64,000 bases of DNA from Branchiostoma floridae (taxonomy: Eukaryota > Chordata > Leptocardii > Amphioxiformes > Branchiostomatidae), in NCBI RefSeq assembly GCF_000003815.2, contig NC_049986.1, positions 11,635,354 through 11,699,353 of the forward strand. Direction: 5' to 3'. The notes below the pieces were generated by a model. That model made no database searches. It had not been told where the DNA came from and saw only the letters and a program-made list of their open reading frames with translations. Shown piece by piece: positions 1 through 11,800 of this stretch. The translations under genes were made by a program, and so were the position numbers. Every line of letters begins with the position of its first letter. Positions within the stretch are counted from its first letter, which is position 1.

Positions 1-395
1 GAAAGGAGGACCTGGAGATCTATGTGTTTGACAGTTCCCGTTTGGCCAATTAAAAGTTAACTCCTACTAACGTTAACGCTAGGCTTGTATTCCTAACTTG
101 GCCAATGTCCCCTAAATACTACTAGAAATCATACTAGGCGGCTAGGCGGGAGTATCTGGCTGTGACTACTAGTAAGTTGAACTGCACAGTTACTAGATCC
201 ATCCTGATAAAAGCTCCTTGCTAGATCTTACTACTCTCCAAGCAGAGGATGGCCTCCATCGCCGGCCTCCATCAGGCCTTCCTATGCACGATCGTAAAAT
301 TCAAATTAGCCCTGGTGAGCGAATTGATTCGCACGTGATTTTGACGAGCGTTAACACACAGTGCACGCATGGTATGAGATGAAATCTTTTGTCAA
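1..395. other. Unassigned DNA
   Basis: No coding region, RNA gene or clear repeat boundary can be supported here. The stretch is ordinary mixed-composition DNA with short scattered words such as ACTAGT. Confidence 0.4.
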
Positions 396-780
396 CAAGA
401 GTTCGGAGACCTCATATCTCCATGAAATATTTTGATTATGTAAATGACTTTCACATCTGCATAATTTATGCTTGGATATTTACTAGCTAACCGTTTACAC
501 AGGTCACAATATTGACAATCCAATCATTTACTACATGTACTTGGATGGATTTGGACACTTTCACATTAGTTATGCACATTAGGGACTTATTGCATAATTG
601 GAATCTGCTAATCTTCCACCTGCCATAAACTACATATGTTCCATGCGTTTGAAGCCTATTACGGAAAACACTGTAAATGTAGATTTTCCTCATTAAGGAT
701 GCAAACTAAGTCCAAATTTGCATAATTTGAAATTCTTATGTACATCTCTACCAAAGATACCTGCATGCTAAATATCATGG
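396..780 (+). repeat. Dispersed repeat, family 1 (AGAGTTCGG-ended), copy 1
   Basis: It begins CAAGAGTTCGGAGACCTCAT, followed by CTCCATGAAATAT. The same terminal motif occurs at 10066, 19029 and, inverted, at 12105 and 13448. Its body can be followed by eye against the reverse complement of 13255-13448 (shared words such as TATGCTTGG, ATTGACA and TCATTTAC) and against 19180-19325 (shared TTCCACCTNCCATAAA and CCTCATTAANNATGCAA). This looks like a non-autonomous DNA transposon remnant. The right boundary is approximate. Confidence 0.6.
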
Positions 781-1165
781 AAATTCATCGTTCCTATGTT
801 CCGTTATGCTCCTTGGAAGATTTTGGCAAAAGTTCCAGAGCAAGTTGCTAGGGGGCCCAAATATACATGTACATTACTTCTTACTTACATCACGAGCTAT
901 GTGCCACCAAAGAAATCAAGACCAAAACATGTCCAGGTCCAAAGATACCAAGAATCGAAGTTCAGCTGCAGTACCAAGGTCACATGCCAGGGGCCCAAAA
1001 TCGACCTTGACATGTGTCTTTCCAACACCTACCCACATACCAAATATCATTACAATCCATCCAGAGGTTCTAAAGTTATGCTGACCACAAATATCCGGAA
1101 ACACAGGCAGACACACACAGACAGACAGACACACAGATACACCAAAAACTTTAACTCCATTTAAT
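781..1165 (-). repeat. Dispersed repeat related to the 150-bp family, ending in a CA/GACA microsatellite
   Basis: It contains GGGGGCCCAAA, GGGGCCCAAAATCGACCTTG and related words, which are the reverse complement of units seen at 8690-9320, 13500-13700 and 49022-49200 (core GATTTTGGGCCTCCTGG). It ends in ACACACAGACAGACAGACAC at about 1110-1142. Short open frames inside it are shadows of the repeat, not genes. Confidence 0.5.
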
Positions 1166-1990
1166 GCATAACGTTATATATGAAGGACGTATCTAACAAT
1201 TATATTGAAAACGTTTTCTGCATCTGATTAACGCAGCCACTAAACATATCAAACATGTATGTATTATCTTTACTAAATATTATGCACAATATCAGTGCCT
1301 GACTATTCTGACAACCAAATGTAATAAATGTACAAAATTGCTGTAAAACTAAAGTTGAGTCTGTTGAGAGTAATTCAACAGGATGAAGCAACTAAACCTG
1401 GCACGTTGTCTGGAGGCACCTTACCACCAGCACAACGCTTTAACAAAGTAACGGCACCTCCAATTTCTTCTTGACCGCAAAGGTTCAGTATCCATGCATT
1501 ATAACAGAGCCATGAACAGAAAGACGTACTAGTATTTGAAACATGGATAAATGGTGCCCTTCGCACGCAAAGCAACAAAGGCCGTCTGAATACCACACAA
1601 CCTAAGGATATGTCAAAACCAATACCCTAAAGAAAATTCATTTGTGCAAAAACCTACTTTTGTCCAATCTGAAGATAAAACATTCATGGGCAAAGAAGAT
1701 ATGATTTATATGTCTCTCACGACTATAATAATGGATTTCGGAGATATTCAAGCACAGATATGGTCTTTCATAAAACTCCTGTAACGAATCCTTTACATGG
1801 GCATTAATTCCATAAAATGAATACGAAATCCAAAATCCCTTTATTACATTAATTAATTCCGCAAAATTCTTGGAAACTATAGGCCTACGCACATATGAAG
1901 TGTTTAGATCTGGTATATGTCTCCAGATACATCCGGCAGGCAACAACTTCACAGCTTCTGGCAAAGGAACCAGAATTTGATTTCCAGTTA
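1166..1990. other. Unassigned upstream DNA
   Basis: No gene is supported. The complementary strand is open for 198 codons (1638-2234), but the predicted product has no recognisable domain, contains many Ser, Tyr and Phe residues and runs into the inverted repeat at 1991, so it is not called. Confidence 0.4.
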
Positions 1991-2533
1991 GGCCACGGCA
2001 TGTAAATTTTATGGATGACATCAGCGCGCTCATTAATTTTTGCCTGATTTCAGAAAAAAAACAAGATTTTTTTTCTTCTGCAGGATGCTCAACATATGAC
2101 GATAAAGTACCAAAATTAGCAAATATATTGTGTTGTAGCCTAATAATTGTACTTGTAGAAGTCACACTAGGGAGGTAGCCATAACTATAGTTGTAGAAAT
2201 GAAACTTATTGGATAGTTGTAAAAGTGACACCATGCAATATGGAAGCTAAGAGTGTGGTGACCAACTTTGTTGGTGATGCTAGTCTACCACACTTGTGTC
2301 ACTTTTACCACACCAGTACATGTCTTAAATGCAGAAATGAATACCTTGTTGGCTCTGATGCGATGTTTTGTCCCTTTAGTTCTTTTTACAACAGTCATCA
2401 CAACTTCATGGTGCCTATTTTTGAAAATGTAGCCATCTTGTTTTTTTTCACCCATCTTGGTTTTTTTTTGCCCTATCGCACTATTTTTGCTGTCTGCTGA
2501 GGATGTCATCCATAAAATTTACATGCTGTGGCC
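1991..2533. repeat. Inverted repeat pair, 32-bp arms, 31/32 matches
   Basis: The left arm (1991-2022) starts GGCCACGGCATG and ends GGATGACATC. The right arm (2502-2533) is its reverse complement with one mismatch (CCGTGG against CTGTGG). The arms bracket 479 bp just upstream of the first coding exon of GAL3ST-like gene A, so they may be a small transposon or lie in its promoter or 5' leader. No target duplication could be defined. Confidence 0.6.
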
Positions 2534-2676
2534 TTAAGCAGATTACCATTGTAATACGAGCTGGCACTGTGGCATGTATGAGCCCAGACATGCACCAGTT
2601 GTCACCTGGCCGGGGCAGGTGTAGCACAACAAGCAATACATGTCCTCTATGTTTACACCACAGTTCCAGTTTGGCA

Positions 2677-2879
2677 ATGTCCGCGCTTCGTAGGAATATC
2701 TCCGCTCCCGTGAGTAAGCGAGGAGAGACGAACTCCAAGCAGCAACACTCACTCTACAGCAAGGCCTCTGCGGCAGTGCTGGGAGTCATGCTCGGTGCCG
2801 TGATGACTTACATCTCTCTCTACGTAGATATGGGCGGCTTTCAAATCACCACGGGAAGACGGGCGTATGCGCTCCCCAG
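2677..2879 (+). CDS. GAL3ST: GAL3ST-like A exon 1 (cytoplasmic tail and membrane anchor)
   Basis: Encodes residues 1-67 plus two bases of codon 68. The hydrophobic segment runs ASAAVLGVMLGAVMTYISLY. The donor is AG|gtaagt. The upstream frame stays open to 2503, so the true start or an upstream leader exon is uncertain. Confidence 0.82.
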
Positions 2880-5800
2880 GTAAGTGTTTTGATACCGATT
2901 TTCGTAAGGCACACGGGCAGCTTAACTAGGTCCCTATTCCCAAACAGGGCACCCGGTCAGTAAGTTTCGGAAACGAAAAATATGATAAGAAAGGTAACAA
3001 AACACACAGAACGTGAAAAAAATAGTCAGTGCATAATTTGTGTATATCCCTCGGTAAACACTTTTATTTTTCGTTTCTGCAAACATCCCGGTCGGGCCCC
3101 GTTTCGGAAATGGGACCTAAGCCTTAGCGATGCTGTAAAGGCCCCAGATAACAGTATGCGCCTTTTTCCGACAGCATAGGAAATACAATATTATAGTATT
3201 AAATGTGTAGCGTGTGGTCCGGGAAAGAACTGGTGAGTCGGGAAGTAATGTCGCGTACTAGTTTCGGGTTAATCTCTCCAAGAAGTTCCACGGTGGCGTA
3301 ATATAGTATCAAACCCTCCGGTGCCCGTTTGACTCCCTTTGGCCGGCTATACTCCTTGGCCAGCTTTGATACTATCTTGATGGCACCGTAGGATCTCCTT
3401 GGAGATTAGTTTCGGGTATTATATGAAAATTGCCTTACTTTTAGTAATCGTCAACAGGTCGGTCTCGGGCAGTATTTGTCAATTCAGAAGGGTGAATTTT
3501 TCATATATCTCAGGAATAAATACATATGTGGCACTATAAGTTATAGCTTAGGCCTTAGTCTGATTCATATTTGGAAAGAGTGGTATCTCGTTTCCACTTC
3601 TGCAAAACTATTCAACCAAACAAAACCTGAGATAATTGACAAATTTGTAACACACACACAATTCCCTCGATTATGGGCTTAATTTAAGACTGGAGAAAAT
3701 GCATTTGAGACTTTTCAACATATTGCCTTCGACGAGACTTTTCAACATATATTGCCTTCGAGTCTTTTGTGGTAGCAAAGCCGAGATCTGTTATATGGTC
3801 AGGCTGCATGACCTGCATGTTGACACTGGCACTCCTCAATTGCTAGTATGTATGTGAATGAGACATGTTAAAAAGACCTACTGTTTGACCATTCCAGTTG
3901 ATTGCATACCTTAGCAAACCTAAGTTTTCAACGATATGGATGAAAGACATAAAACACTCTTTGTTTTCTCAACAAACTTCGGTTTTCGTCCAACAGAGTG
4001 GACGCTTTGCTCTTTTGAGTAAGTCTTTTTCATGGAATGTTGGCAGTTACCATATGAGCGTCACAACACGGGAGTGTTATTTTCCGATAGATATTAATTT
4101 TAGGAAGTAATAAATGCATACTACTTCACATTATACGATCAAGTACCCAGTTGCTTCATGTGCCTCAAAAGCATTCAGTCTTCTACTGAACTTCCCAGGT
4201 ACCCTCAAATTGAATTAACCCTATGGCTGAATACAATGCAAAACTACGGTTACAAAACTAATTTCAGGTTCGCTAAGAAATCTCGTCTTGTTCTTCTATT
4301 CTTTGCTATCTTATGAGCAATTTGCCCTCTCGGCGTGGTTAGCGAACCTCATTTATTCAGAAAATATGCACGATAAACAAAGTGTCTATGCGTATAGGGA
4401 ATGCATGGGAAGGGTCTGCATGGGTTTAGTGAGTGTCATATTGTTTTACAAAAACACACATCACGCAATTCATCCCAAGATGAATTCCACAAAATTCGGC
4501 TGATTATGTATTCATTGACACATTATCTTTTGGAAAACAAGACTCCCTTCTGGAGTGGAATGCCCCTTTAAGCAAACCGACTTGAAACGAAAGATGATTA
4601 ATTTTCAGGGTATCTCCAATGTACGATCGTGCCACTGGTGCCACCAGGACAGCTAATTCCTCAGGCGAACGCGTGGAAAGCAATCCGAGCACGGCGGCAA
4701 CGCTTCCCACCCCGCTTCCAGACGTGCCACACCCAGTGAGGTCCTGTAGTGCAGAGAGAATACACTTTGCCTTCGTCAAAGTACACAAAGCCGGCTCAAC
4801 AACTCCGTACACCGTGTTCCAGCGGTTCGGACTCAAACGCCATCTCCAATTCGTGTTGCCTAGCAACGAGAGAGTAGATGTGGGTGAGTTAAAACCTTTG
4901 TTTAGATTTTTATGTTCTGTGTGTTTAGCAAAAGAGAAAAAATCAAATGGGGGCTTTTAGAAATATTTCTGTCTAGGTCCTAGTTTTTTCTGGGCTTATA
5001 CTTAATAGTTTGACACGCAAAGCGAAAGTCACTTTCTAAAGGGGGCTTTCAGACGTATGTGTTCAAACCTTGGAGCAAAAGTCATCTTTGTCAGAGTTTC
5101 AGGACAAAGGCTTAGGTTTGGCACGCATAGGCATAATTCACATTTCATGACCACTCAACCAAGACCCCTAACCTCCAGGTTGGCCGTACCTGATGAAGAA
5201 AGAGGACTACCTCCAGCCAATCCCCGGCCGTCCATTTGACCTGCTGGTGGACCACACGGTGTACAACAGGGAGATCTTCAGGAACCTGCTGCCCAACAAC
5301 ACTGTGTACCTGGCTATAGTCAGGGAGCCTTACAGGTATCATTGAATGAAGTTCACGATTCAAGATTGTACAAAATATATAACGTTACATCATAAGAAAT
5401 CTATGTATGGAGGCGGATACACGACTTGATGCGTCTTTACTTCGCCCGAGGGTGCTCACAAAGTCACAAGGAATATTAGCACCTGGGGAAGTATAACATC
5501 CTTACCAGTCATGTGTCACTCTTACCAGTCTTAATTATTTTCAAGTGTTCTCATTTGCCTTTATCACGTCTTGGAGTCTACCACCCTTCTTCTGGAAAAA
5601 CGTCAGCGGAGGCTCCCTACGAACATTTCGTAGGTTTCATCATGCATAACACGGTCCATTCTTACAAGCCCCGCCAAAATCAACAAATAAGACCCCAAAC
5701 GATAACCATCAGTTTTAGCTACTACCTTTGACTGAAAGGTTCTAATTCAAATTTTGAATAGAAGGAATGATAAAAGGTTAGTACATGATGTTATCGTTTG

Positions 5801-8800
5801 TGGATTCAACCACACCTTCGTGGGGAAATGGTGAAAGGTAAAAGAGAATACGTCATGTGGTGATTAACCCTCAGACCCTGGGATTAAGAGTTCTATGCCT
5901 GACCAACTCAACCAACCCTGACCAACTAAGAGAGCTACCAGCTAACCTTCGCCTAAGCGAAAAATATGCCAGAATAGGACTAGGCTCACATATGCACAGA
6001 CTTTTGCACACAGGCCCAATTGTGAAATCAAAGAGATATCTTAACAAATCTCACATGAATCAATAAGGCTAAGTCAAACAGTCAGTGGGACAAAAACTCC
6101 GTGAAGTAATTATAGTGTTTGCGGTTAGGCTTAACTGTTTGATCAAGAATGTTGGTTTGATACCATATTTGACTAAAAACATACCAAATTTCAGACAAAT
6201 CTACTTCCACTAAGCGAAAGGATCTTTATTGATAGGCGCGAAGACGATGACCCAGACAAAAAGAAGTTGTTCAAAATATGAAAGTCTTATCTTAGCAATT
6301 GTAAAACATAAAAGAGAACGAGTAACGTAGTTACTGACCTTCCGAACGGGGATTAGAGTACTATGCTTGACCGACTCAAGTTATTTTGTTAATAGAAAGA
6401 ATTTACAGTTGACCCTAGCCTAAGCCACAAATATGCCGAATGCGGCACCAATATGCACAGCCTTTTGCAATGCATAGTAGCAGGCCCAACACGATAGATA
6501 TGGAGTACTCATTTACCTGCAAATTATGCGACTAGGTCATTAGAAGATATCAAGTTGCGCAAACGTCAGTGCTGTATTTTCTGAAGAAAAAAAATAATGT
6601 TAGGGGCAATAGAACCTGATGACGTCATCATATGGCCCAAAAAATCAGATTTAGAATTCTTTCATGCCCATCTATCAATATTCGGTACGGCTCCATTATT
6701 TCTTAGTTCAGGAATGAGAAAACAAAGGAAGGTCAAACTGCCAATTTAGCCAACCGAAATACCTTAAAAGCTCAGCAATCACTTGTCGTGTAGCGCTTAA
6801 GCTACATCTACCCACCTTTACAAATAACTTATGATAGTAAGAATTCCATTATTTTAACGTTGAATAATGATTATGAAGGAAATCTGGGTCCAAATCTTAT
6901 TTAGATTCAATCACTTATGCCTAATGTTAGCGTACACATACCCACATTTACAAAATTACGTAGGAATTCTATTCCATTCACACATTGTATGAAACACTTC
7001 TGAGAACATAATCTGCTTCCACAAACTCAAATAAGCTGGATGAAATACAGTATTGTTCATTTAGACCCAGCTGTGGTGCCTAGTAGGGCAACTAGTTTCC
7101 ATGCTGTGTCGGTGGCAGTGACGGGTATATTTTTACAGGGAGGGGTTGCTAGCCCTTCCCTTCAATGTGCTCGTGGCATATCCCTAAAGCCACCCCCCCC
7201 CCGCTCTCCATTTACGTCCTTCCGAAAAACGGGTACAGCCCCAACCAAGATGTTCTGACCCAGGATTGGACCTGGGTTTCTCAAATACTAGCACATAGGA
7301 ACCAGGATCTCAACTGTGAGCGCTACAGGGACATCCTCTACACCATGGAAATTGATGAAATCTTTTTTTTTTTGCAGCCACCTTAAATCAGTGGTAAACT
7401 GGTATGGAGTGGCGCGAAAATATGGACTAAAGAAAGATGACCCAGTCGAAGCCCTACTAAAACATCCTGAAGAGCTTGACCGGCAGTGGCTTGTACCCAG
7501 TAAGAACAAACAGCCATTTTCCTGGACGCGGAACTTCATGTCCTACGATCTGGGCCTGCCGATCGGTCTGACCGATGACGAGATGGTACGACAAGTACTT
7601 ATTTTGTTAGGGATAATTTCAAACTTACTCAAACTAGTGGGGCAGATAACTGAAAAAATCTTTCACTTTGTGATACAAGCACCAAACTTGGTACAGATAC
7701 TCATTAGACTTTACTGTTTTGAAAAAGTACGCGGGCCATTTGATTTGACTTTTGGCGCCCCCTAGCGGCGCGTTTTGGTAATGCAGCAGACCTTCCGGGC
7801 TTTGTATCTCCTGTTCTAAACATGCTACAGTCATGATTTTTATGTGGTAGAAAGCTGGTAGGGTAAGGAACAAGTGACGTAAGTTTGGTTTCCTTAGCGG
7901 CTTGCGTTGGAACTACAGAGGCATTTTTTTGCCGCTGCCGAATTGCCCTAGGGGCGCTTTTTGGTACTGCAGCAGACCTTCCGGACTTTGTATCTCCTGT
8001 TCTAGACATGCTACAGTCATGATTTTTATGTGGTAGAAAGCTGTTGTAGTAAGGATGAAGTGACGTAAGTTTGGTTTCCCTAGCAGCTTGCGTTGGAACT
8101 GCAGGGGCGTTTTTTTTGCCGCTGCCGAATTTGAAGCGGAACAACTCCGAATGTTTAAAATGTCTAAAAGTATGGGACAGCTAAATGTTCAACTACAATT
8201 GTGATACAAGCACCAAACTTAGTACAGATACTCATTAGACTTTACTGTTTTGAAAAAGTACGCGGGCCACTTTATTTGACTTTTGGCGCCCCCTAGCGGC
8301 GCCTTTTGGTACTGCAGCAGACCTTCCGGGCTTTGTATCTCCTGTTCTAAACATGCTACAGTCATGATTTTTCTGTGGTAGAAAGCTGGTAGGGTAAGGA
8401 AGAAGTGACGTAAGTTTGGTTTCCCTAGCTGCTTGCGTTGGAACTACAGCAGCGTTTTTTTTTTGCCGCTGCCGAATTGCCCTAGGGGCGCTTTTTGGTA
8501 CTGCAGTAGACTTTTCGGGCTTTGTATCTCCTGTTTGAAACAAGCTACAGTCATGATTTTTATGTGGTATAAAGCTGTTAGCGTAAGGACGAAGTGATGT
8601 AAGTTTGGTTTCCCTAGCAGCTTGCGTTGGAACTGCAGCGGCGTTTTTTGCCGCTGCCAAATTGCTCCTAAGGGCGCTTTTTACCTGCATGTATGCAGGT
8701 ATGGTTTTCACGGGCGTGGGAAAATTTGAAAGCTGGGGATTTAGGGCGCTGTATCTCGAGAAAGGATGGTGCGAGCACGACGATTTTTGGTACGTGGGTT

Positions 8801-11800
8801 GGGGGTGGTGGCCTGACACTCAGGTTTGATTTTGGGCCTCCTGGCGCTTGAACTTGACATTGCAGGTGGCATTTTTTGTGTTTTGGGGGCACTTTTGGCG
8901 CTGTGTGTCCGGAACGATACGCACCATTGCGACGATTTTTGGTGCATGGGTGGGAAGTTGTTGCCTGTTGCCTAGGATTGACTTTGGGCCTTGTCGCGTT
9001 TGAACTTGACGCGGCAGGTCGAATTTTGTGTCCGGGAGGGGTATTTCCGGAGTTATATCTTCTGAACGGTTGGTGCGGGCGCGATGATATTTGGCACGTG
9101 TCGGCGGTGGCTGAATAATTCTCAATTTTGATTTTGGCGCCCTTGGTGCTTGAACTTGACATTTTAGGTTACCTTTTGTGCGGGCACGGGGCGTGCGCTG
9201 TATCTCCGGAACGCAAGGTGCCATTGTGTTGCTATTTGGTACGTGAGTTGTTGGTGGTGTCCTGGTGGTGAGGTTTGATTTTGGGCCTCCTAGTGCTTGA
9301 ACTTGATACTGTATAGGTTGACCCTGTTTTGGTGTGGTTGGGGCATCCTCCCAATATCTGCTTGGTTCTGAAAACAGATTACGGTTGGGTGTAGAACCAT
9401 CATCTGGCCTGGGGCAACCTTCAATGTATCAGGTTACTTTGTATCCCCTGTCTTACGGTGTGCCAGATGACGGGAGTGTACCAGATGATATATCTGTTGG
9501 TCAGGTATAATTGGAGTTTGCTTATTACTCTTTGTGGTGTTTCTACAGCTGTATAGTACTGAGTTTAAAGTTCTGGTACAAGTTCATTTACCCTGTTGGC
9601 AATCATGGTTGAACTTGAACTTAAACAGAAGAAGATGCAATTTTCTAATGTGGAGGAGAACTGTATAGAGCGTGGGCATAAGAGAAAGGTATGTGTATGA
9701 TTTGTCCTGTGTTTCTTTTTGTTTCTTTGGTAATGCCATTTCCAATTCCATACTGTATACAGGTAATTTGTAGTTTTGGGCTAGTCATATTCGCTTGGTT
9801 TTTGGGCCTGTTTAATCTATAGTACAGGCAGGGTTAAGTGGTGGAGGCTTAGCTTGGTTCTGTTTTAAATTCAGTATCGTTTGTTGCATTTTGTCGCGGC
9901 AAATATATGATGAAATTCCCCTTCTAAGCAACTGCTCATTGGTTTGGGGGGATGTTTGCTGGGTGTTGCTCTGACTACAACAGCTTCTGAAGTTTTCAAA
10001 GCTTCCATTGCCAGCAGCTTGCCATCTATAAATGGGATTGACAAGGACATTTTTCATAGTAAACTAGAGTTCGGGGACCTCATACCTCCATGAAATATTT
10101 ATTGCTTTTTTGTGGATGGTATGTATGTTTATAGTCGGTTGTATTTGAGAGTTATGGTTATAAATGTTATGGGAAAGTAGTGGTGTATTTATTTAATGAC
10201 ACAGAGGATGTCCATCTGATTAGTAATTATTAAAATGTGACACTTAATTGTGCGTTTAAGAGGTCGACGGCATATGGTAGCGTGGTGTTCCTTAAGCTTG
10301 ATGTTTGGCATTTAAACTGTCTAAGGTTGTCAGCATTATTGAGGTTCGACTATGTGCCTCAGAGCGGTGTGGTGGGAGGAAGTTGGGAAACTCAGAAAGA
10401 AGAAGGGATGTGGCCAACTTTAGTCAGATGCTGATTTGATTTTCCAACAATATGTCATAACATCAGCTGTTCACACGGTACAAAAACGAGATGCACACTT
10501 TCCTCTGACAGCCCTACACCAACTGTAAGATGAATACTTGGCGCCAACCGCGTCTGCTAAAAAACAAGTATCATTGGCTAGAAAGAGACAACTAACAACT
10601 GTCCCTTATCGTAACAAAATCAGAACATCTGTATCGCCCATAAAACTTCTGAAACCCAACCCAGATGAGAGGACCTAATGGCATTTTAATCACCATGTCA
10701 CTCAAATCAGCAGTACAGTATGTGAGACATCCATACCTGTTATGCATTACCGTTAAATGTACCTCAACTTCTTACAATTATACTTATGCTTCACATCTCC
10801 ATGATATCCTAAGCAGATATAAATAAAACTAATTATCATCTTCAAAAAACTTCGGGGTTCCCCAAACATTACAAATGTTTCCCTCATACAAATCACCTCA
10901 CCATCTGCTTGGAGCTGAGCCCATTAACAAACACTTAAAGCACGATGCCTGTTCCAATATATCGCAGATATAGGGGTGATTTCTGATATTATTACATCGA
11001 TTATAACGACAGATACGGCGCCCAAAATCTCATCGATTCGAGATTTCATCACACCCCACCAACACAACAAGTATGAAACCAATCCATACAGCCGTTCTTG
11101 AGTAATCATCTACACAGACAGAGACACATAACAGAAAATATAACCTCCATTCCATGACATTTCATGGAGGTAACTAATGGGGGTTCCCCATACAGCTGTC
11201 ATGAAATCACCTCACTATCTGCTTGCAGCTAAGCCCATTAACAAACACACTAAGCAGGATGCCTGTACCAATATATCTCAAATATAGGGGTGATTTCTGA
11301 TATTATTACATCAATTATAACGACAGATACGGCTCCCAAAATCTCATCGATTCAAGCTTTTATCACACCCCACCAACACAACAAGTATGAAACCAATCCA
11401 TCCAGCCGTTCTTGAGTAATCGTCTACACAGACAGAGACACATAACAGAAAATATAACCTCTATTCCATGACATTTCATGGAGGTAATTATGCTGTTAAA
11501 TTTGGCTTAGGTACTACAGGAGATTTAGATTTGGGTTGGATGGATTGAATGAAAATATCATACCACCCTGGGGACTAACTGTTGCTGCTGCATCATGGGG
11601 GCCAGCACTATTCATATTGTCTAATGTCTATGGAACTACTATAAAAGTATCATTGGTCAAATTATGCAAGTAACCTTCCGATGTCAAGTGAATAACACCC
11701 CAGAAATAAATCTTTAATGAATATCATTGGAAGAACACAAACCAAGGAGATTTAGCAGCTGCATTAGGTCAGTACATTGAAATAGGAAGATATTAGTACT

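Larger units (their letters stand above)
2880..4608 (+). other. GAL3ST-like A intron 1
   Basis: A 1.7-kb intron with consensus gtaagt...cag ends. It holds a small inverted-repeat element (3270-3407) and an imperfect tandem duplication of GAGACTTTTCAACATAT at 3707-3762. No other gene or exon is seen. Confidence 0.75.

Noticed and set aside
1638..2234. 198-codon open frame on the minus strand
   Set aside because: No recognisable domain, composition looks like translated non-coding DNA, and it overlaps one arm of an inverted repeat. No splice partner or neighbouring coding sequence is seen.
2503..2676. N-terminal extension of gene A to an upstream ATG
   Set aside because: It would overlap the right arm of the inverted repeat and place about 58 unrelated residues before the anchor. 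ATG 2677 gives the short basic cytoplasmic tail typical of the family, though the upstream ATGs are not excluded.
7704..8819. Minus-strand open frames of 146 and 194 codons with repeated motifs (KNHDCSMFRTGDTKPGRSAA-like)
   Set aside because: They are translations of the 187/531-bp subrepeats of the foldback arms; the same peptides appear from the inverted arm at 12813-13121.
8668..9224. Overlapping Arg/Pro/Lys-rich minus-strand frames
   Set aside because: Produced by the 150-bp tandem array; frames overlap one another and follow the repeat period.
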